A DNA stretch of 64,000 nt, taken from contig NZ_JAQZSJ010000005.1 of the NCBI RefSeq assembly GCF_029360585.1, positions 62,001 through 126,000 of the forward strand, given 5' to 3'. Below, piece by piece: positions 26,657 through 35,113 of the stretch. The notes under the pieces were generated by a model. The model did no database searches. It worked only from the letters and a program-made list of their open reading frames with translations, and was not told the origin of the DNA. This stretch comes from Cohnella caldifontis (GTDB lineage Bacteria; Bacillota; Bacilli; Paenibacillales; Paenibacillaceae). The first letter of the stretch is position 1. Each line of letters starts with the position of its first letter. Both the position numbers and the translations under genes were made by a program.

Positions 26657-28049
26657 CGAAGCGGCGCAAACGGAACTTTCGGAGAGGATCGACGCCGCGA
26701 TCGCGGAAGGGATCCGCAGGGGGCAGGCGGAGGCCGCCCGGCAACGTCTGCGGGCGCGGAGAAGGCTGGCCGCAGCGGCGGCGGCATGCGTGATCCTGCT
26801 GGCATGTCTGCTCTCCATCCGCGTGTCCCCGGTGTTCGCGTCCATGATGCGGGACATTCCGGGTATGGATCGATTCGTCGATCTGATCCGCGATACGCAA
26901 GATAAAGGCGTCCGATTGGCGGTCGACAACGATTTCGTCCAGCCCGTGGGCGCGTCCGACGAACATGACGGCATCCGGTTTACCGTCCAGGGGATTATCG
27001 CGGACGACTCCCGGATGGTCGTCTTCTACGAGACGTCTTCGGAGAACGAATCCGAGACCGTTCGGCTGGCGGATATCCGGCCGGTGGACGTTTCCGGCAA
27101 AGAGCTGCCGGCCATGATCAGCTATCGGTATCTGCAGGAAGAGGAGCAGGCCGCGAACGAAAACGGCGTGTACCGGGGAACGGTCGACATCAGTTTGGCC
27201 CAGGAAGACCAACTGCCGGAAGAGATCATCCTTCGGACCCGAATGATCCGATCCGACGGGCCCGAGCGTCCGGACGCGCCTCCGACGCGGAACGTTAGAG
27301 ACGACGAGTGGAGCGTGCCGTCCGACCGGGATGCGGGCGGGCCGGAATATCAGGTGCGTTTCCGGATCGACCGGGCCAAGTTCCAGCACCTGAGGCGCGA
27401 ATACCAGCTAGGGGAAACGATCGTCGCGGAAGGGCAGCGGATCACGTTCGCCAAGGCGGTCGTGACGCCGCTTCGGGTGTCCTTATACGTGGATTACGGC
27501 GAGGCCAATCCCAAACAAGTCTTCGGCGCGGGCGACATCCGGCTGGTAGACGACAAAGGCGAGGTGTGGGCAACCACTTCGTCCAGCTTGGTGAAAGACC
27601 ATCCCGTCATTTATTTCGAAAGTCCGTACTTCACGGAACCTAAAGCGCTGTACGCGGAAGGAAGCTGGTTCCGGGCGCTCGATAAAGACCGGATGACCGT
27701 CACGGTCGATCTCGGAAAGCGAAAAGTGGTCTCCGCCCCGGATGGTAAACTCGCGCTTAACGGCGTCCAGGTCGGGCAAAGCCGAACCCGGCTCGATTTT
27801 TTCCTCACCGGCGTCGATCCGTCGGACAACATGGGCTATACGCTGTTCGAATCCGAATTCAAGGACGGAACCGGCAAAACGCGCAATATGTCGGACGAAG
27901 GCGGCGTTGCCGTGGAAACGAGAGGGGATACGCGCGAACAGCATTCCTACTATTATCTCGACAATGCCGATTATCCGCAGCCGCTGACGTTCAAGATCTC
28001 GCTTTACCCCCAATACATCCGCCAGCCGTACAAGATCCGGATCAAATAA
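26640..28049 (+). CDS. DUF4179 domain anti-sigma-like membrane protein
   Basis: A 469-aa single-pass protein. A cytosolic N-terminal region of about 45 residues, rich in Arg/Ala, is followed by one membrane helix (LAAAAAACVILLACLLSIRV), then a DUF4179 segment (VSPVFASMMRDIPGMDRFVDLI...GIRFTVQGIIADDSRMVVFYE) and a large beta-rich extracytoplasmic part with a DUF5643-like end (LNADYPQPLTFKISL-type strand). Family members sit next to ECF sigma factors and are presumed to restrain them. GAAGGAGG precedes the ATG. The signal sensed is unknown. No terminator is evident after it; the downstream gene is convergent 6 bp away. Confidence 0.85.
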   Translation: MSNPADEAAQTELSERIDAAIAEGIRRGQAEAARQRLRARRRLAAAAAACVILLACLLSIRVSPVFASMMRDIPGMDRFVDLIRDTQDKGVRLAVDNDFVQPVGASDEHDGIRFTVQGIIADDSRMVVFYETSSENESETVRLADIRPVDVSGKELPAMISYRYLQEEEQAANENGVYRGTVDISLAQEDQLPEEIILRTRMIRSDGPERPDAPPTRNVRDDEWSVPSDRDAGGPEYQVRFRIDRAKFQHLRREYQLGETIVAEGQRITFAKAVVTPLRVSLYVDYGEANPKQVFGAGDIRLVDDKGEVWATTSSSLVKDHPVIYFESPYFTEPKALYAEGSWFRALDKDRMTVTVDLGKRKVVSAPDGKLALNGVQVGQSRTRLDFFLTGVDPSDNMGYTLFESEFKDGTGKTRNMSDEGGVAVETRGDTREQHSYYYLDNADYPQPLTFKISLYPQYIRQPYKIRIK

Positions 28050-28055
28050 CGGAAT

Positions 28056-29168
28056 TTACTTCGCGGCGGCCAAATACGTGACGAAGGAAGGTTTGCCCCC
28101 GTCTCCCCGGACGACCGCGGCGGTCACCATCAGCCGGTCGCCGGAGGGGCTCCAGCGAGGGGCGTCGGCGATGAAGTTCGCGTCGATCGGCAGGGCCGCG
28201 GTCGTTCCCTTCGCGATGTCCGAGACGTAGACCCCGCGGGTCTTCCCGCTTGGCTCGATGCCGGCATAAGCCAGCCGTTCGCCCGCCGGCGTCCAGGCCA
28301 AGCCGAAAATCTGGGCATCTTGGGCGATCGCCGCGCGGTTCCCGCCATCCGCGTCCGCCACGGAGAGCTCCATGGATCCTCCACGGATTTTCCGCACGAC
28401 GGCAAGCTTCTTCCCGTCGGCGGACGGAGACGCCCATACGGCGTTTTTGCCGACGACCGTCCGTTTTCCCGTCTCCGGGTCGTAGGAGAACAGCACCCCG
28501 TAAGGAGCGGAATAGATGACCTTGCCGCCGGCCGCCGACAAATTCCCGATCCGGGGAACCTCCGGATCGGACCATGATTTCTTTTCCGTACCGTCGGCGG
28601 ACACGAGGACGAGACGGCCGTCCATCGCGGCATAGAGAATCGTCCGGTCGTCCAGCCAGACGCCGCTCGTCAGCTCCAGCTCGTCTCTCTGCGTGACCCG
28701 TATCGAGCGCCTCGTCTTCAGGTCCATCACGTAACCGGTTCCGACCGTGCTCTGCAAATCGAACGTCTTGTAGAAGATCCGGCTGCGGTCGGGACTGGCG
28801 ACGGCGAACCCCTGGTTATCCGGACCCGGCGCCAGCGCGGTGTCCTCTCCCGTCGCCAGATTTCGCGCGTATAGGTTGAGCGGCCGGTACTCCGTTCCTT
28901 CTTCCGCGGTCGGCTGGCCGTTCGGATTTTCCTTGCTGACGAGGAGAAGGTCGTCGGTGAGCCAATCCGCTCCGCGAACGCCATCCAGGCGCACGAGAGG
29001 CTGAGCTTCCGAAGCTCCGAACGAAGCGCTCTCCGGGTTATCGAGGACAACGACGGGGGCGTAGGCGGGGGCTGCCGCGTCCTCGCCATTCCCGGCATGC
29101 CCGCAGCCCGCGGTGAACAAGACCAGTCCGACGGCGGACAGGACGACGCCTTTCAATCGGTTCGGCAC
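28056..29168 (-). CDS. TolB/WD40-like beta-propeller lipoprotein
   Basis: A 370-aa lipoprotein: a short signal (MPNRLKGVVLSAVGLVLF) ending in the lipobox TAGC at about residue 22, then repeated propeller blades (ASPDRSRIFYKTF, SPSADGKKLAVVRKI, LAWTPAGERLAYAG, PRWSPSGDRLMVTA). Blades of this kind are protein-interaction platforms. The GTG start at 29168 has GGAGGA eight bases upstream and overlaps the kinase gene by 16 bp. The longer frame back to 29438 is antisense-like coding inside the kinase and is rejected. Last gene of the minus-strand operon; it may modulate the two-component system (inference). Confidence 0.8.
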   Translation of the reverse strand: MPNRLKGVVLSAVGLVLFTAGCGHAGNGEDAAAPAYAPVVVLDNPESASFGASEAQPLVRLDGVRGADWLTDDLLLVSKENPNGQPTAEEGTEYRPLNLYARNLATGEDTALAPGPDNQGFAVASPDRSRIFYKTFDLQSTVGTGYVMDLKTRRSIRVTQRDELELTSGVWLDDRTILYAAMDGRLVLVSADGTEKKSWSDPEVPRIGNLSAAGGKVIYSAPYGVLFSYDPETGKRTVVGKNAVWASPSADGKKLAVVRKIRGGSMELSVADADGGNRAAIAQDAQIFGLAWTPAGERLAYAGIEPSGKTRGVYVSDIAKGTTAALPIDANFIADAPRWSPSGDRLMVTAAVVRGDGGKPSFVTYLAAAK

Positions 29169-30658
29169 GATGGATCTCCTCCTTGAAAAGGGCGTTCCGG
29201 CGGCGATTCCGGCAGCGTGACCCGGAAGACGGTTTCGCCGTCGGCCCGCAGGAGCTCGAGCGTTCCGTGCTGCCTCTCCGCGAGACGCCTCGCCAGCGGC
29301 AATCCCAGGCCCGCTCCGCCGGATTCGTCCAGGCGGCTCTCGGCCGCGGTGCGGAACGGCTCGAAAATCCGTTCCCGTTCCGCTTCCGGAATGCCTGCGC
29401 CGGTATCGGCGACGTCCGCGACGGCCCGCCCGCCCCAAGAGCGGCAGGCGATCCGGATTTCCCCTCCGGGCACGTTGTATTTCACGGCATTGTCGAGCAA
29501 ATTGACGAAAATATGCGTCAGGCTGTCCCGGTCCGCCCAGACTTGGACCGGCTCGAGCTCGGTTCGGATCGAGAGGCCGAACCTTCGCGCCCTCGCCTTC
29601 ATCCGATCCGCCAAGTCTTCCAGCAAGCGGCGCAGGTCGACGCTCTCCGCACGGTACTCGAAATCGTACTTCTCGAGCGCCGTCAGCCGAAGCGCCTTCT
29701 CGACCATGTCGTGCAGGCGGGACGTTTCCTTCCCGATCGTTCGCGCCGCGTCCGCTTGCAGCGAGGGGTCGTCCGGGTACATGGCCATCAGTTCCACGTA
29801 GGCTTTAATCGAGGTCAAGGGGGTTTTGAATTCGTGGCTGATGTGGCCGATGAATTCCTTCCGCCGGCTTTCCATTTCCTCCAGCTTGGCGACGGCTTGC
29901 CGCAGCTTCGCTTCTTCCTCTTTCATGGCGTTCAGATTGGCCTGGATCCCTTGGCTCATGTCGAAAAGGCTTTCGCTCAGCCTGCCGAGCTCGTCTTTGC
30001 GCTTGCGAAGAGGCGGTTCGGCGGGGAAGTTCCCGCCGCGGATCCGTTCCGCCGCCCGGCTGAGCCGGATCACGGAAGAAGCGGAACGGCCGAAATACCA
30101 GTAGCCCAGCAGAAAGCTGACGACCGTCACCGCGCTGCCCGCCAGGAGGAACAAATCGCGGGTCTCCCCGTAATACCGCAAATCGGACGCGAGCGGATAT
30201 TCGAACAGATATACGCCCATTTGCGCATGCGGACCTTGCATGGGCGCGGCATACCACAGGTATGCTCCGTCCGCCCGGTAGGCGATTTTGCCTTTCTCCG
30301 CGATCGCCACGAGGTCGCCGCCGTTCGGCAAAGCGCCGAGCGGAACGGAATCTCCGACCGGACGGCCGGCAACGTCGTACAGCACGACCCGCAGCCCGGA
30401 GCGGATCGCCAGGTCCAACGCCAGCTGGCGGCCGTTGCGCCGAAGGAACGCCGGCGGGTCGGGCTCCTGGCTTTCGTAATAAGCCTGCTTGACGCCGAGA
30501 TTGGCCGACCGGGTCAGCTGGAGCAGGTTGTGCTCCGCCGTCTCCCGCTGGTGGTCCCGGATGCCTCCGAGCACGAGCAGGCTGAGGACGAGAACGGTCA
30601 GCAGAAGCAGGAGCGCCAGAAACAGGCTGTATTTGATTTTGATGCTGGACGGGATCAT
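29153..30658 (-). CDS. two-component sensor histidine kinase
   Basis: A 501-aa membrane kinase. It has a first membrane helix (about 10-32), an extracytoplasmic sensor region (about 33-165), a second helix (about 168-190), a HAMP linker, a HisKA domain with phospho-acceptor His in FIGHISHEFKTPLTS (about residue 275), and a HATPase domain with the N box (HIFVNLLDNAVKYN), G1 (DTGAGIP) and G2 (GGAGLGLPLA). Its ATG overlaps the response regulator stop as ATGA, showing translational coupling. Confidence 0.94.
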   Translation of the reverse strand: MIPSSIKIKYSLFLALLLLLTVLVLSLLVLGGIRDHQRETAEHNLLQLTRSANLGVKQAYYESQEPDPPAFLRRNGRQLALDLAIRSGLRVVLYDVAGRPVGDSVPLGALPNGGDLVAIAEKGKIAYRADGAYLWYAAPMQGPHAQMGVYLFEYPLASDLRYYGETRDLFLLAGSAVTVVSFLLGYWYFGRSASSVIRLSRAAERIRGGNFPAEPPLRKRKDELGRLSESLFDMSQGIQANLNAMKEEEAKLRQAVAKLEEMESRRKEFIGHISHEFKTPLTSIKAYVELMAMYPDDPSLQADAARTIGKETSRLHDMVEKALRLTALEKYDFEYRAESVDLRRLLEDLADRMKARARRFGLSIRTELEPVQVWADRDSLTHIFVNLLDNAVKYNVPGGEIRIACRSWGGRAVADVADTGAGIPEAERERIFEPFRTAAESRLDESGGAGLGLPLARRLAERQHGTLELLRADGETVFRVTLPESPPERPFQGGDPSCRTD

Positions 30659-31338
30659 CGTCCCGCCCCCGAAGCTTTGTACCCGATGCCGTAGACGGTC
30701 TGCAGCAGGCGCTGCCCTTCGTCTCCCAGCTTCTTGCGGAGCCGCTGGATATGGATGTCGACCGTGCGGGTGCCGGGCGCGGAGTCGAACCCCCAGACCG
30801 AGTCCAGCAGCTCGTCGCGGGTGAACACCCGGTTCGGGCGGGCGAGCAGCAGCGCGAGCAGGTCGAATTCCTTCGGCGTCAGATCCACCGGAACGCCCTC
30901 CAATTCCACGGTACGCGAAGCCGGATCCAGCGACAGGGCTCCGGCCGTCAATTTCCCCGGCTCCTCCGGCTTCGCCTCCAACCGGCGGATCAAGGCTTTC
31001 ACCCTCGCGACCAGCTCCCGCAGGTCGAACGGCTTGGTCATGTAGTCGTCGGCGCCCAGTTCGAGCCCGGCGATTTTATCCACGATATCGTTCTTGACGG
31101 TGAGCAGGATGATGCCCATCCCCGTCCGGCTTTCCAGCCTGCGGCACACCTCGTAACCGCTCAGCTTCGGCATCGACACGTCCAGCACGAGCACGTCGGG
31201 GCGGAACTCCGCGGTCAAGCGGAGCGCCTCTTCCCCGTCGTAAGCCGCCGCGACTTCGTATCCTTCTTTGCGAAAAGCGTATGCGAGCGGGCCCACGATG
31301 CCGCGCTCGTCGTCCGCCACGAGAATCCGTTTGGCCAT
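30655..31338 (-). CDS. OmpR/PhoB family response regulator
   Basis: A 227-aa regulator with a receiver domain (residues about 3-115; acidic pocket VADDE, phospho-Asp in VLVLDVSMP, conserved Lys in YMTKPFD) and a winged-helix DNA-binding domain (about 130-225; FDLLALLLARPNRVFTRDELL, VDIHIQRLRKKLG). The frame is open to 31407, but the ATG at 31338 starts the receiver fold and has GCGAGGTG upstream. It lies 34 bp after the vanY-like gene and overlaps the kinase by 4 bp. Confidence 0.95.
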   Translation of the reverse strand: MAKRILVADDERGIVGPLAYAFRKEGYEVAAAYDGEEALRLTAEFRPDVLVLDVSMPKLSGYEVCRRLESRTGMGIILLTVKNDIVDKIAGLELGADDYMTKPFDLRELVARVKALIRRLEAKPEEPGKLTAGALSLDPASRTVELEGVPVDLTPKEFDLLALLLARPNRVFTRDELLDSVWGFDSAPGTRTVDIHIQRLRKKLGDEGQRLLQTVYGIGYKASGAGR

Positions 31339-31372
31339 CGGTTCACCTCGCCGCCGGGTTGTCCGTGAAACG

Positions 31373-32344
31373 TTATGCTTTTTCGGCGGATGCTTCCAAT
31401 GTACCAAAAAACTGCTCCAAAGTCAGACGGCTCTCCGCGACCTCGGCGGCGGCCTCCTTGCCGAGATACCGGATGTGCCAGGGCTCGTACGTATATCCCG
31501 TGATGCTTTCCTTTCCTTTGGGGTAGCGGATGATGAAGCCGTAATCGGCCGCGTGCGCCGCGAGCCAGCGGCCTTCTTCCGTCTTCCCGAAGCTTTCCTC
31601 GAGCGCGTAACCGACGCTGGCGCTGGATACGTCCATGGCCAGCCCCGTCTGATGCTCGCTCTGACCGGGATGGGCGCTCGTGCGGTTGGCTTCCTCGGCT
31701 CCTTTGGCGGCGGCGTTGGCGTCGAAAATCGCTTTCTGCCGGGCGTAGGAGCGGTAGCCGGACACGGCTTTCAGCCGGATCCCCGCTTTCTCCGCGCCGG
31801 CGAACAGCTTTTCCAATGCGGCGGCGGCTTCCTTGCGCATCTTCTTCTTGTCGGAATCCCCGGAGAACGAGAAGGGGACGTCAGGGACGGTCAGGTCCCG
31901 CGGAACGTAATCGGAAGGCAAATTCCGCTTTTTGTTGACCAGAACGTACAGGCTGGACGCGTTCGTGATGACCGCCAGATCGTCCTCCGTACGGATCGTG
32001 CGCGAAGGAAGGTTGTCCGCGGCCCAGGCGGGCAAAGCGGCGGAATCATCCGGGTTCCCGTCGGCGGGCCCGGGATCGGCGGAAGGGAGGGACGCTGGCC
32101 CCGTCGGCTTCGCAGACGATTCGGGCGGCGTTGCGGCAGGTGCCGTCGGCGAGTCGGTTTGAACCGCAGTTTCGGACGGCTGCGAGGATGGCGTTACGGG
32201 CGCTGCGGAAGGCGAATCGGCAGGGCCGGCCCCCGCGGTGCCCAAGACGTCGTCGCCGCCTTTCATATGGAAAACCCAGCCGACGATACCCAATGCGATC
32301 ACGAAGGCAAGCAGCCAGCGGCCGGTTTTCGGCATGTTGCGCAT
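31373..32344 (-). CDS. VanY-like D-alanyl-D-alanine carboxypeptidase (M15B)
   Basis: A 323-aa exported zinc peptidase that trims terminal D-Ala from peptidoglycan stems. A membrane anchor or signal helix (residues about 9-27) is followed by a Pro/Ser/Thr-rich linker (about 40-105) and the VanY domain (about 125-310) with metal-binding SAHPGQSEHQTGLAMDV and EPWHIRYLG and a YRSYARQ segment. GGAGGAGAGG precedes the ATG. It heads the operon with the response regulator, kinase and propeller lipoprotein, so it is probably a target of that system. No vanHAX genes are present, so glycopeptide resistance is not indicated. Confidence 0.92.
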   Translation of the reverse strand: MRNMPKTGRWLLAFVIALGIVGWVFHMKGGDDVLGTAGAGPADSPSAAPVTPSSQPSETAVQTDSPTAPAATPPESSAKPTGPASLPSADPGPADGNPDDSAALPAWAADNLPSRTIRTEDDLAVITNASSLYVLVNKKRNLPSDYVPRDLTVPDVPFSFSGDSDKKKMRKEAAAALEKLFAGAEKAGIRLKAVSGYRSYARQKAIFDANAAAKGAEEANRTSAHPGQSEHQTGLAMDVSSASVGYALEESFGKTEEGRWLAAHAADYGFIIRYPKGKESITGYTYEPWHIRYLGKEAAAEVAESRLTLEQFFGTLEASAEKA

Positions 32345-32552
32345 TTCCTCTCCTCCATTCGAGCGAATAGCTTCAGGGTAAGAGAGGAATGTATCGCGGG
32401 TTTATCGAAATGTATCGAACTTGTAAACAAGCCCGGATCACGCCGAAAACTAGACCTAAGTCTGGCCGCCCGCCGTACTCAGGCCGATTCTGCCCGGCCT
32501 CGGCTGCCGGTACAATGGAAACATCGAAAAAGGAAAGCGTGGTCGGTAAACG

Positions 32553-33269
32553 ATGAAAACGAAAAAAAGCGCGCTGCAGGCCTGGAAAATGCTGATGCTG
32601 TCGCTGCCGAAAGGCGTCGCGGCATTCGTCACGGCGGTCGCCGGGATTTCGGTCAGCCTGCCGCTGTCGGTGTTCGTCGTCGGCCTTCCTCTATTGGCGG
32701 AAACGCTCGTGCTTTGCGGGCATTTGCTCGAGTCGGAACGGTGGACCGTGGAACGGTGGAAGCGGGGGAAGGCTGCCGCGGCGGACCCTTCCGGCTTCGG
32801 GGATCGTCCGGTGAAGCCGAAATGGGAAGGTTGGCAGGCGCTGCTCGCGAGGCTCTTCAAAGGCCGCTCCTACCGGGGCGTCGTATACGGCTTGCTTCAA
32901 CTGCCCGTCGGCATCGCGGCGTTCACCTTGGCGGTCGTGCTGCCGGCGACGTTCTGGGCATTCCTTCTGTCGCCTTTAGCCTACCAAGTCAGCGTAAGGG
33001 CGTTCTCGTTCGACTGGTACGCCGGCGATATCGTATCGAACTTCCTGCTGCCGGCATGGTCGGGAACGCAGATCTCCTGGTTGTACGGCGGGATCGGCGC
33101 GGTGCTCGTGCTTCTGCTGCCGTCGATCCTTCGCGGGCTGGGCCGTCTGTACGCGGCTTGGATCGAAGCGGCCGCCGGCCCGGCACTTCCCGCGGATCCG
33201 GCACCCGCTCCGAGCGGGAACGCGGCGCCCGTATCGGATCCGCTCCCCGAAATCCGCCAATACGCCTAA
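32553..33269 (+). CDS. putative sensor-domain membrane protein
   Basis: A 238-aa protein with four hydrophobic segments (about 20-55 twice, 115-140, 180-200) arranged as in the Pfam Sensor domain found in some kinases and as free-standing proteins in Bacilli. Motifs include LPLSVFVVGLPLL, ERWTVERWKRG and LLPAWSGTQISWLYGG. The C-terminal tail is Pro/Ala rich. No kinase or DNA-binding part is attached. The ribosome site is weak. Function is unknown; membrane location is clear. Confidence 0.7.
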   Translation: MKTKKSALQAWKMLMLSLPKGVAAFVTAVAGISVSLPLSVFVVGLPLLAETLVLCGHLLESERWTVERWKRGKAAAADPSGFGDRPVKPKWEGWQALLARLFKGRSYRGVVYGLLQLPVGIAAFTLAVVLPATFWAFLLSPLAYQVSVRAFSFDWYAGDIVSNFLLPAWSGTQISWLYGGIGAVLVLLLPSILRGLGRLYAAWIEAAAGPALPADPAPAPSGNAAPVSDPLPEIRQYA

Positions 33270-33286
33270 CCGCCGCTTGAACGGCA

Positions 33287-33335
33287 AAACCCCTCCGCTC
33301 CGCGATAAGTCGCGGGACGGAGGGGTTTGCGTTTG
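33287..33335 (+). terminator. intrinsic terminator after the sensor-domain gene
   Basis: Outer stem AAACCCCTCCG / CGGAGGGGTTT and inner stem CCGCGA / TCGCGG, ending in GGTTTGCGTTTG. Confidence 0.65.
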
Positions 33336-33354
33336 TTGTAGGCTTTTTATTTTT

Positions 33355-33415
33355 CCGGGGGCTCCCCCAAAAGTAATCGGAATGTGCTGCGGAGCAAGGC
33401 GTCACATTTGGGGAA
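33355..33415. repeat. short inverted-repeat element, copy A
   Basis: About 60 bp beginning CCGGGGG, with CTCCCCCAAAAGTAATCGG on the left and a degenerate reverse complement TCACATTTGGGGA on the right. The left 26 bp are identical to a second copy at 54109, and the right ends match in part (GCGTCAC, TTTGGGG). There is no room for a transposase, so it is MITE-like or a solo remnant. Confidence 0.7.
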
Positions 33416-33420
33416 ATCAT

Positions 33421-33729
33421 TTACATCCATTTTTCGCCCCAAACCTGGATGGACTCGATGACGTCCTTCATGTCTTTGCCTTTATCGGTCAGTTCATATT
33501 CGATCCGAACCGGCATTTCCGGATAGACGGTCCGGGTGAGGACGCCTTGGGCTTCCAGTTCTTTCATGCGGTCGGTCAGCATTTTGTCGCTCATCTCGGG
33601 GATTTGCTCCTTGATGTCCTTGAACCGTTTGGGGCCTCCCATGAGCACCCGGATGATCAAGCCGGTCCACCGTTTGCCGAGCAATTCGGCGGCTTGCTCG
33701 TACTTCGGGCACATCTTGGAATAGTCCAT
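33421..33729 (-). CDS. HxlR family transcriptional regulator
   Basis: A 102-aa winged-helix regulator: CPKYEQAAELLGKRWTGLIIRVL, then RFKDIKEQIPEMSDKMLTDRMKELEAQG (recognition region) and RIEYELTDKG (wing). Cys at about residue 7 matches the redox-sensing Cys of YodB/HxlR relatives that respond to quinones or diamide. The ATG at 33729 has GGAAGGGGG upstream; the longer frame to 33780 is not needed. It is divergent from doxX-pirin, and palindromic TTACTT motifs lie in the shared promoter region. Confidence 0.9.
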   Translation of the reverse strand: MDYSKMCPKYEQAAELLGKRWTGLIIRVLMGGPKRFKDIKEQIPEMSDKMLTDRMKELEAQGVLTRTVYPEMPVRIEYELTDKGKDMKDVIESIQVWGEKWM

Positions 33730-33833
33730 ACGGGTCCCCCCTTCCAACGTCGCGGCCGGGTCCGGGATCGGACGGGCCAATTCGCTTTGTCGATTCTCCG
33801 TTATTTTATCACAAAGCGCGCCGAAAAGGGAGT

Positions 33834-33870
33834 AGTAACTAAAACAAATTTAATTACTTGACAAAAGTAA
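33834..33870. promoter_or_regulatory. candidate HxlR operator
   Basis: AGTAACT, then TTACTT and AAGTAA in inverted orientation around GACAA. The second pair overlaps the -35 box of the doxX promoter, where a repressor would block polymerase. Confidence 0.5.
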
Positions 33871-33886
33871 GTGACCTGGATAAGAT
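33858..33886 (+). promoter_or_regulatory. sigmaA-type promoter of doxX-pirin
   Basis: Perfect -35 TTGACA, 17-bp spacer, -10 TAAGAT, about 40 bp before the doxX start. Confidence 0.8.
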
Positions 33887-33927
33887 GAAACTGTAATCAA
33901 AACATATACAGAAAAGGAGTTTTGGAT

Positions 33928-34326
33928 ATGGAGTGGGGATTGCTGTTGATCAGGGTCATCATCGGATTGCTGTTCGCGGGGCACGCGATGCAGAAGCTGG
34001 CGGGATGGTTCGGAGGCGGCGGGCTGAAAGGCACCGGAAGCTTTTTCGACTCCATCGGCATCAAGCCCGGACGCCTCATGGCGCTGCTGGCCGGGGCTGC
34101 CGAACTGGCCGGGGGGCTGCTGTTCGCTTTCGGGCTGTTGACTCCGGCGGCTGCGGCGCTGATCGTCGTCACGATGGTGATGGCCGCCGCGAAAGTGCAC
34201 GGACGAAACGGGCTGTGGATCACGCAGAACGGGTTCGAATATAACCTGGTGCTGACGGCGATCGCGGTCGGAATCGCCCTTACGGGCCCCGGAGCCTATT
34301 CCTTGGATGCCCTATGGTTTAACTAA
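33928..34326 (+). CDS. DoxX family membrane protein
   Basis: A 132-aa four-helix membrane protein: LLLIRVIIGLLFAGHAMQKLAGWFGG at the start, GRLMALLAGAAELAGGLLFAFGL in the middle and a final hydrophobic pair. DoxX-type proteins (including CatD/MhqP relatives) are induced with quinone- or thiol-stress genes. The ATG at 33928 has AAAGGAG seven bases upstream; a TTG at 33922 is too close to it. The pirin gene follows 24 bp on, making a two-gene operon controlled by the divergent HxlR regulator (inference). Confidence 0.9.
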   Translation: MEWGLLLIRVIIGLLFAGHAMQKLAGWFGGGGLKGTGSFFDSIGIKPGRLMALLAGAAELAGGLLFAFGLLTPAAAALIVVTMVMAAAKVHGRNGLWITQNGFEYNLVLTAIAVGIALTGPGAYSLDALWFN

Positions 34327-34350
34327 TCGCGAGAAGAGGAGGCGGTAAAC

Positions 34351-35052
34351 ATGATCCGAATCCAAAGGGCGGACGACCGCTACCTGGCCGATCATGGCTG
34401 GCTGAAATCCCGATTCAGCTTTTCTTTCGCCGACCACTACGATCCCGATAACGTGAAATTCGGCGTAATGCGCGTCCTCAACGACGATTCGATCGCGCCT
34501 TCCGAAGGCTTCGGCATGCATCCGCATAGGGAAATGGAAATCGTAACGATCGTGCTGAAAGGCCGTTTGGAGCATAAAGACAGCCTGGGCAACCGGGCGG
34601 CGACGACCTGGGGCGGCATTCAGCGCATGAGCGCCGGCACCGGCATTTTCCATTCGGAGTACAACTCCTCGGATGAGGAACAGCTGGAGCTGCTGCAGAT
34701 GTGGTTCCTGCCGGAGCGGCGCGGGCTGACCCCCTCGTATGAGACGACCGCATTCGATCCCGGGGAACTGAGGGGAAGGCTGGTTCCCGTGGCGTCTTCC
34801 GAGGGCGTAGCCGGAAAAGTCGCGCGAGTCCACCAGGACATGACGATTTATTTGTCGGAGTTGGGCGCGGGAGAATCGCTGGCTTTCCGGCAGCCGGCCG
34901 GCCGAAGGATTTTCCTGTTCGTGCTGGAAGGAGAGCTGACGGCAAACGGAGAGACGCTGCATCGGCGCGACGCCGCGAGAATCGAGGGAACGGCGGAGAT
35001 GTCGCTCGCCAGCACGACCGGCGCGAAGCTCATGCTGATCGATCTTCCGTAA
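34351..35052 (+). CDS. pirin family protein (YhhW-like)
   Basis: A 233-aa bicupin. The N-terminal cupin has the metal ligands of pirins (FGMHPHREMEIVTIVLKGRLEHKDSLG, split; HPH plus later His and Glu), and GTGIFHSEYN supplies the usual His/Glu. The C-terminal half is a smaller cupin (FLFVLEGELTANGETL). Bacterial pirins of this type can have quercetinase activity. Ribosome site GAGGAGG. Co-transcribed with doxX, fitting detoxification of electrophilic aromatics. Confidence 0.92.
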   Translation: MIRIQRADDRYLADHGWLKSRFSFSFADHYDPDNVKFGVMRVLNDDSIAPSEGFGMHPHREMEIVTIVLKGRLEHKDSLGNRAATTWGGIQRMSAGTGIFHSEYNSSDEEQLELLQMWFLPERRGLTPSYETTAFDPGELRGRLVPVASSEGVAGKVARVHQDMTIYLSELGAGESLAFRQPAGRRIFLFVLEGELTANGETLHRRDAARIEGTAEMSLASTTGAKLMLIDLP

Positions 35053-35057
35053 GAATA

Positions 35058-35100
35058 GGAAAGGGCGTCCCGCGTGGAAGCGGGGCGCCCTTTCCGTTTT
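35058..35100. terminator. bidirectional terminator between pirin and CDF genes
   Basis: GGAAAGGGCG / CGCCCTTTCC with extra pairs inside (CCCGC / GCGGG) and GTTTT on the plus side. Confidence 0.8.
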
Positions 35101-35113
35101 CCGGATCGGATAT

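Noticed and set aside
31373..32344. Vancomycin-resistance cluster
   Set aside because: Only a VanY-like peptidase and a generic two-component system are present; vanH, vanA/B and vanX homologues are absent.
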